Positions 10,081-15,628 of a stretch of DNA of 15,628 bases are shown piece by piece. Under the pieces are notes generated by a model. It saw only the letters and a list, made by a program, of their open reading frames with translations. It was not told the origin of the DNA and searched no databases. Position 1 is the stretch's first letter; the number at the start of each line of letters is the position of its first letter. The translations under genes were made by a program, and so were the position numbers. The DNA is from Hemicentrotus pulcherrimus (lineage: Eukaryota > Echinodermata > Echinoidea > Camarodonta > Strongylocentrotidae), in the NCBI GenBank assembly GCA_003118195.1, contig BEXV01000230.1:123951-139578 (forward strand). The letters run 5' to 3'.

Positions 10081-10640
10081 GTAGCAAAATAGTTTTCACT
10101 TCACTACAATGCGTCTAAATCGACACATGTAGGTAACAGTGCAAGAGAGAAAAACAATCGAACAGTTCACAGTGGACTACTACACAGCAGCAGTAAAAGA
10201 GCGGAGCTCCGCGTGTGATATGACTTCACTCCGTCGAGGCAAAACAAATTCTCACGCTTGTCAAAGTTCGTGGAGGTATTATGAACGAAATGTATGCGTC
10301 GTCTGCTCTTCGCTCTGGCTGGCACGTTTGTCCGTGAAGCAGTCACCGCTCCGAGCAAACAACACACAGCACTCAACCACTCTACACTGCACATGCGCAC
10401 TACCCTCGTATGCTTGGCATGGCATTTTAGGCATACTGATGACGTATGGGAGTGGAATGTGCAATCATAGACCCACACGCACTGGCGGAGCGGTGCCCGG
10501 GGAAAATAATCCCAGGCTGATTCATTAGCAACAGGAAGCGCGAAGACTGGGGCCTCTACTCTGCCCGTGCTATTATTAAATATGTTTGGAGCGTGGGCGA
10601 AAAGGCGGGCTTAGAAGACAGTCATTTAGCCAGGCGAGCC
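10081..10640 (-). promoter_or_regulatory. Probable 5' leader and proximal promoter region of the IRF2BP gene
   Basis: This stretch is richer in GC and CpG than the flanks and lies directly upstream of the minus-strand gene. Visible elements are an NRF1-like 12-mer TGCACATGCGCA at 10388-10399 (one mismatch to the usual consensus), GC or Egr-type boxes at 10588-10610 (GCGTGGGCG and GGCGGG), an ETS-like AGGAAG at 10531-10536, a perfect 12-bp palindrome GCGGAGCTCCGC at 10201-10212, a CRE-like TGACGTAT at 10439-10446, and an AT-rich run around 10571-10583 that could serve as a weak TATA on the minus strand. The start site cannot be fixed from sequence. Short frames here on both strands do not resemble any protein I know. 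Confidence 0.5.
10096..10128 (-). other. Upstream ORF of 10 codons in the IRF2BP leader
   Basis: On the minus strand an ATG at 10128 opens a 10-codon frame that ends at a TGA (10098-10096), leaving 15 nt before the main ATG. It is in the same reading frame as the main protein, so its stop also closes the main frame upstream. If the transcript begins further upstream, this uORF could reduce initiation at the first ATG and favour reinitiation at Met1 or Met12. Whether it is transcribed cannot be seen from the sequence. Confidence 0.4.
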
Positions 10641-10656
10641 CAGTATTTTTTTGTTA

Positions 10657-10703
10657 CTAAAAGCAGGGATATGAGAGTTAAACTCTCATATCCCTGCTAA
10701 AAG
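10657..10703. mobile_element. 33-bp palindrome flanked by 7-bp direct repeats: miniature inverted-repeat element or terminal-repeat remnant
   Basis: The segment 10664-10696 has two 16-bp arms, CAGGGATATGAGAGTT and its exact reverse complement, around a single A at 10680. It is bounded by identical 7-bp repeats CTAAAAG at 10657-10663 and 10697-10703, which look like a target-site duplication. The CAGGG terminus resembles hAT-type DNA transposon ends, although hAT duplications are usually 8 bp. The arm recurs at 117-135, which argues for a dispersed repeat end rather than a chance hairpin. There is no internal sequence and no transposase. Confidence 0.55.
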
Positions 10704-10715
10704 CAAGCTCTTGCT
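10702..10715. repeat. Short inverted repeat AGCAAG-CT-CTTGCT beside the palindrome
   Basis: Six-base arms around CT, overlapping the right-hand direct repeat of the palindrome element by two bases. It may be part of the local hairpin-prone structure or chance. Confidence 0.3.
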
Positions 10716-10737
10716 CACATCTTTGGTGAGGGTAAAA

Positions 10738-11210
10738 GGGTGGGGTAGTCAGGGAAGGAGGATGGGGTAGTCGGGGAAGGAGGATGGGGTAGTCAGGGAA
10801 TGAGGGTGGGGTAGTCAGGGAAGGAGAGTGGGATAGTCAGGGAAGGAGGATGGGGTAGTCAGGGAAGGAGGGTGGGGTAGTCAGGGAAGGAGGGTGGGGT
10901 AGTCAGGGAAGGAGGGAGGGGTAGTCAGGGAAGGAGGATGGGGTAGTCAGGGAAGGAGGATGGGGTAGTCAGGGAAGGAGGGTGGGGTAGTCAGGGGAGG
11001 AGAGTGGGATAGTCAGGGAAGGAGGATGGGGTAGTCAGGGAAGGAGGGTGGGGTAGTCAGGGAAGGAGGGTGGGGTAGTCAGGGAAGGAGGGTGGGGTAG
11101 TCAGGGGAGGAGAGTGGGGAAGTCAGGGAAGGAGGGTGGGGTAGTCGGGCGAGAAGGATGGAGTAGTCGTAGGAGAAGAGTGGGGTGATCGGGGGAGAGG
11201 TGTGGTTGAA
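10738..11210. repeat. 22-bp G-rich minisatellite, 21 units, with higher-order structure
   Basis: Units start at 10746 and keep an exact 22-bp register through the start of the last unit at 11186, with no indels. A typical unit is TAGTCAGGGAAGGAG followed by G(A/G)TGGGG. Units 1-18 differ from one another only by substitutions; units 19-21 are degenerate at the right end. Variant order repeats: units 1-8 (10746-10921) and 9-16 (10922-11097) share the same order of GAT, GGT and GAGTGGGA variants, which implies block duplication of 176 bp. GGT-type units contain four G runs with loops of 6, 5 and 1 bases, fitting a G-quadruplex motif on the plus strand. The array sits about 0.65 kb upstream of the IRF2BP start codon. 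Confidence 0.95.
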
Positions 11211-11301
11211 TCCTAACAAACGACCCAAGCTAACATTTAATAAATGGTCAGAATAGAGAGCAGAACAGACAAACTACTACATGGAGTAAGGGTTGTATTT
11301 T

Positions 11302-11317
11302 GGGGGGGGGGGGGGGG
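11302..11317. repeat. 16-base G run
   Basis: Sixteen consecutive G about 90 bp to the right of the minisatellite. A quadruplex-prone homopolymer whose length is likely variable. Confidence 0.9.
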
Positions 11318-11374
11318 TTGTTGAGCAGAAAAAGTCGCACAAACCAAGTAGATGAAAAGTAGACTGAGAATGGA

Positions 11375-11388
11375 TCTCACCTTTCTTA
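11375..11388 (-). promoter_or_regulatory. Splice-donor-like site on the minus strand at the edge of the CpG-rich segment
   Basis: Reading the minus strand from 11388, TAAGAAAG is followed by GTGAGA, a good match to a 5' splice site, with the exon ending at 11381. It would fit a noncoding first exon in the CpG-rich segment spliced toward the IRF2BP coding exon. The only acceptor-like site I see before the ATG (a pyrimidine stretch at about 10142-10157, then TTTAG) is weak, so this stays tentative. Confidence 0.25.
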
Positions 11389-11399
11389 TTCCATAAACC

Positions 11400-11720
11400 C
11401 AATCAATACTAGCCGAGGCACGTAGCAACGGGTAACGATATCCGCGCAGACGATAAAGCCCTTTTCGAGCAAGGTCTCACAGTATCAATCGCACAGCAGT
11501 TAAAAATGAGAGGGCAAATATAATCGTTGTATCTTGCGATTGGCTCACGAATTAAGCCCGCGGCGGCGGCATAGTAAGTTTGCAAAACCAGCAATCGAAC
11601 CGCGTAACGCTATCCGCGACTCGTCTTCTCGGGTAACGTTGAGTGTGTCGATCACTCCATCATCCGACACCGCTCCGCGATCGAATCCGGAAATAACTGC
11701 CGCCAAAAATGTGGTAGTCT
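11400..11720. promoter_or_regulatory. CpG-rich segment, candidate distal promoter or enhancer
   Basis: CpG dinucleotides are dense here (for example CCGCGGCGGCGG and CCGCTCCGCGATCG) compared with the AT-rich surroundings. A motif GTAACGATATCCGCG at 11432-11446 recurs as GTAACGCTATCCGCG at 11604-11618, and GTAACG occurs again at 11633-11638. An inverted CCAAT box lies near 11539-11543. Short frames across it on both strands have no recognisable domain. It could be the upstream promoter of the minus-strand gene; this is inference. Confidence 0.4.
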
Positions 11721-12742
11721 AGAAACATGAAACTCCATTAAAAAGATCTCAACACTTGATTTAACTTCAACCAGAGCTATAATCTCTTCGCTCGGGGCTT
11801 ACTTCGCCACGGATATCGCTCTCAAGACTAGCAAAGATCCGCTGCCTCCAGGGATCAATTGCAAGCAAGTATAGACTACCCAAGTACGAGGTCGCCGTCT
11901 CCATCCTTTGCCGTGGGAACTAAATTCATCTATCATTTTCAACGATGATGATGATGCGGAAAACATGAAATTGTAGTGAAATTACTCGTATCGAACGTGA
12001 GCTTAAAGTCATTGCTGAACTCCAAAGTGCCTTCTACATGTTCTATGAGTTCTATCTACAGTCTACAAAAGACAGCCCCATGATCTTACCACATGGACCT
12101 AATTTTCTCTGTAAAAAAACCTCGATAACGCCATATTCGTGTTATTACATATGTATTTTCTATATATTGCAGTCTACGGTATCTCCAACTAAAAAAATAG
12201 AAACAACCCTGCAATCTATCATGATATAAGTTTTGCCAGATCTCGATAATCCATTTATGTCAAGCTATTTAAAGATGTCTGAAAGTCGTAAAATTATATA
12301 AAGAAGGTAACAACATCTAACCTGTATGTTTACACGGTCCTTTCGTTTTCAAGCTAACATGTAAATCGGAGAATTGGATTTCATATTTGAGGATATACCC
12401 TGTTATACAACTAATGTGTTAAAATAACATTACACGGTATAAGTAAAGAGGATGTGGCTACATTGAATCACAATTCCCCCGAAACACTAAACAATGCAGA
12501 ATGTGATTATGTTTTACTCGGGATTGCCTGGGAAACATCAAATGTTCATGAAGAGCTAAAAACCAAAAAAAAAATGATCGGGTTTATCAATTCAAATAAT
12601 CTGATATAGAATCAATCAATAATATTACAACACGAGTTGCATAGAGGCAATAAACGGACTTTTCTTCGACAAGGTACCGGGGGGGGGTCGGATAAGTGGT
12701 TAGTCTTTAGTTAGTACAAATGATTTATCATTGCAATGACAG

Positions 12743-12758
12743 CAAATAAATAAATAAG
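12743..12758. repeat. AAAT microsatellite
   Basis: About four copies of AAAT or its rotation, short and ordinary. Confidence 0.7.
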
Positions 12759-15020
12759 TACATAAATGGATAAACAATTAAAATACATAAAACTAAATAT
12801 TGTCTCGTTTCTCGGTCACATCTCTATGGTTTAAGCCTCTTCTTGTGTTGAGGGAGATCATTATAATCATCATCAAAATACTTTCAGTTTAAAATTGTTC
12901 ATATTTCACATTTTACAAGACCATCATGATCTCTTAGAAAACGAAAGTGATTTCGAGGTTTAATTTGTGTAAACGCAACAAAAATTACAGCAATACAGCG
13001 AATTCGTTTGAAGTTAAAGTTTAATCTTAGTATCGTACGAATTAATTCATGTATGTGGAACTTCGAGAACCTCCAGCATCACTATTATCTCGATTGTCGT
13101 TGCCATATTATGCTCTTTTTATCGTTTTTATCAAATGTATATGATATTATCATTTTATTCTTATTACCAAATTTTCAAGATTAACAGTTTAATCATAACA
13201 CCACTTTACAGTTATTTCTCAATGTTGATATAGTGACACTTTATCCTGAACACTAGTAATGTACATGAACGCCACATACTGTGTGAAAGATAAATATCGT
13301 TGGTACAAATATATGACACTGGCTAATTCCTGCAGAACTTTTCCTTGGCATGAGCACTATTTATTGGATAGTGTTTGTTATCGAGTTTGTGATGACTGAT
13401 GTTTTAGACGTAACTAGCCAATTATAGTCAACTGGTAGGACAGAAAAACAAATTTACTCACTCGGGTACTTCTCATTCAAATTAGGGTCTCGGACGTGTT
13501 GTTATTCGACGGAGACTGCATCTAAACTTAGTTATTCTTGGTAAACAAGACAACCTGTAGATTGCTTGGATGTGGTTAATTAAGATATATGGAGTTACAT
13601 TCGAAGGAACATGGGGTCTAATATTCGGTACCATGCATCACTTTCATGGGTGGAGACGAAAACAATGGTCCCGAAGGACAGGGCCGTACAAGTACAGAGA
13701 GACTTTGGATAAGAAAGTAAGGAGTAATCATTTCACAGGGACATTCCATCCGATGGAAACTAAATCTACACATTTTAATATTTAACAGTCACACGAGACA
13801 GCTTTATGGGAATGCAATGGGAAATTGGTATCTACAGATTTATCCCCGTAATATTACTTTTGATTAGTCGCTTCCATTTTGATGGTCAACGAGTGGCATT
13901 ACTAGACTATAAGTTGAGATTTTAGTCATGGTTCCATTCAGCAGTTTCAGTGTTAATAATACTTATAAAACTTTATGTTACAATTTGATATGAAACTATT
14001 TTGATAATGTGTGCATGTTTAAATTTGGCGACTATCATGCAGCACACTTATTAGTTTCTCGTACTTTTTTTATTCACTATTTAACACTTTCATAATTCTT
14101 TTTTAATCCCTTAGATTTAAGAGAACCAAGAAATGTTAAATGTTGGAAAAAACAACTCGATGAGTAATTTGCAAACGAAATTCCATCACCCCGTCACCTC
14201 TTATATTCTTGCTTCCCTTAGCGTTTGGAGTAAATTCTTAGAATGCAGTATCGAATGTTGAATATTTCCTTTCAATTTACCTATTTCCCGTTATTAATAA
14301 TACATGATAACACTGGAAATAAGCATAATGGTGAAAATCCCTTATAAAAACAAATCAGGTCACGGGTAAAACAGAAAGTCTCAAAGCCGAGCAAGAAACG
14401 ATTCGAAAAATCTATCATCGAAATTGGCATCACCTAGCAGGCACCTGACACCTGAAAAACCATCGAGAAAACAAATCTGAAAGACGTGACATAACCCAGT
14501 TTAGGTAGACAGGACACAATCTATCCAATATCTTGACATTCAATAAACCTAAAATATACATGTCACAAACAAGTGTAACCCTACTCCCCGTGTCTCTTTG
14601 CCGATAAGCAATGCTAATGAAATAGTTGGATGTCGGAGATTGAAAAGGGTATAGAATCTTTATTAGATTCTTATCAAGTCGATCTGTCACCCTGGTATCA
14701 TCACATCACATCTCTTCCTTCCAAATTAAAGTGTGGGGGGAGATAACCAGTGTCTCTATGAAACATTTCCGATCACGGTGATACATCTTCATAAAAATAT
14801 CAATTCAATATCGGAGTACATTTCTATATCAGTTCGAGTGTTGAAAGGTCTTTCTATAACTAAATTTATGAAATGAAGATTTATTTCACTCATCTATATT
14901 GGAAACAAATTTATAGTATATGGAGTGCTTTTTCAGCTAGTATAACAGAGGATATCCAGATTCAGTTGATTACTTTTTTTAAAGAGAGAGAAAAAGACTG
15001 GGTAGCACCAGACGAGGTGG

Positions 15021-15062
15021 GAAAAGAAGAAGAAGAAGAAGAATGAGAGAGTGAGAGAGAGG
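15021..15062. repeat. GAA then GA microsatellite
   Basis: (AAG)n passes into GAATGAGAGAGTGAGAGAGAG, a purine-rich low-complexity tract. A smaller AAAGAGAGAGAAAAAGA tract precedes it at 14981-14997. Confidence 0.85.
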
Positions 15063-15410
15063 GAATTCGTATTTGAACTATCAAAGCCTGCAAAGCAACC
15101 CCAAAAGCAGGCGAGAGGAGATTGTACATCACAATTTGGGCAGGTTCGTGAAACAGAAAAGACTTTAATTATAAGTATGATTGTCATAGTAAATGAAAAA
15201 GGACTATTTCATAAAATAATGTCCGTTTTCTCGTTCTTTTATTTAGTACGGTTGCTGCTTGAAATACAAAAGCTACTGATACATTGCACATGATTCTTTT
15301 CCAACTGGAAACTTTACAAAATAATACTAATGTTTAAAAAAATCTAAATGACATGACATTTTTAAGGTGTTTCCAACGCTTTTATTAATTAAGAGGGAAA
15401 GATTTGTTTG

Positions 15411-15533
15411 TGACGTCAGCTCTGACGTTTCGTGATTAGGTCTCGATAATGGTCCGGTTGCATTGAATATCGCTTCATGGTATATTCACCGATTGGTGTC
15501 CGTTTACAATTTCATCGCCCAATTGTATAAATA
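15411..15533 (+). promoter_or_regulatory. Candidate promoter at the right edge: CRE, inverted CCAAT, TATA
   Basis: A perfect CRE TGACGTCA at 15411-15418 is followed by a half site TGACG at 15423, an inverted CCAAT box (GATTGG) at 15491-15496, and TATAAATA at 15526-15533. This is a classic order and spacing for a rightward RNA polymerase II promoter, with a start expected about 25-30 bp after the TATA. The DNA after it (15535-15600) is relatively rich in CpG. No coding frame is visible before the window ends. Confidence 0.4.
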
Positions 15534-15628
15534 ACTTACGTATATATCGTCGCTCATTTTACGAACCGGCATACGAAGCGTTTTTCGTGTCATTTTTCGA
15601 TTTTAATATTTTTACATATTCTGAATGA

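Larger units (their letters stand above)
11721..15410. other. Noncoding stretch, no recognisable gene
   Basis: Mostly AT-rich DNA with no frame longer than about 86 codons, and none similar to a protein I know. Apart from AAAT and GA microsatellites and a short G run at 12679-12687, I see no repeat family, RNA gene or clear exon. It is likely intergenic DNA between the IRF2BP gene and whatever starts near the right edge. Confidence 0.6.

Noticed and set aside
10737..11210. G-rich repeat considered as a CRISPR-like array or telomeric repeat
   Set aside because: There are no unique spacers, the unit is head-to-tail without gaps, and it does not match TTAGGG-type telomere units; it is a minisatellite.
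11588..11612. Minus-strand GGTTCGATTGC resembling a tRNA B box
   Set aside because: The five bases either side do not pair as a T stem and no cloverleaf can be drawn.
12390..12408. A CCCTG followed by TTATAC, considered as the opposite end of an element starting at 117 (which is preceded by TTATAC)
   Set aside because: The inward sequence does not match the CAGGGATATGAGAG arm beyond the first five bases, and a six-base flank match over 12 kb is weak.
13570..13785. A 71-codon plus-strand frame
   Set aside because: It has no recognisable domain and no supporting context; probably a chance frame.

Overview
The window reads as nuclear DNA of an animal, most likely a marine invertebrate deuterostome such as a sea urchin or other echinoderm. 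The reasons are one long coding sequence in AT-rich noncoding DNA, abundant GA/CT microsatellites and pure G or C runs, and a protein of an animal-specific family. The taxon is an inference from composition and protein divergence. No operon, ribosome-binding-site or other bacterial organisation is visible.

The only gene I can firmly support is an uninterrupted 661-codon frame on the minus strand at 8095-10080. It encodes an interferon regulatory factor 2-binding protein (IRF2BP1/2/IRF2BPL family), a nuclear transcriptional co-regulator. The amino-terminal Cys4 zinc finger, a conserved central block, a linker rich in Ser and Pro, and the carboxy-terminal RING-type finger are all present and intact. 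The probable 3' UTR runs leftward from 8094 into AT-rich DNA and carries two Pumilio-type sites. The 5' leader and proximal promoter lie at 10081-10640, with GC boxes, an NRF1-like site and an upstream ORF in the same frame as the protein.

Further upstream of the gene (to the right) come three structures. First is a 33-bp near-perfect palindrome flanked by 7-bp direct repeats (10657-10703). Its arm recurs at 117-135, which suggests a mobile-element terminal repeat. Second is a 22-bp G-rich minisatellite of 21 units (10746-11208) with an eight-unit higher-order pattern and G-quadruplex potential. Third is a CpG-rich segment (about 11400-11720) with a repeated 15-bp motif and a minus-strand splice-donor-like site at its left edge, a candidate distal promoter or 5' exon.

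The left flank (1-7080) and right flank (11720-15400) show no recognisable gene, only microsatellites, homopolymers, a 102-bp tandem duplication (7088-7293), a cluster of CACGTG boxes and scattered CRE octamers. The right edge (15411-15533) combines a CRE, an inverted CCAAT box and a TATA box pointing rightward, which may be the promoter of a gene starting outside the window. I found no convincing new multi-gene system. The most unusual items are the palindrome with its distant arm copy and the ordered minisatellite.
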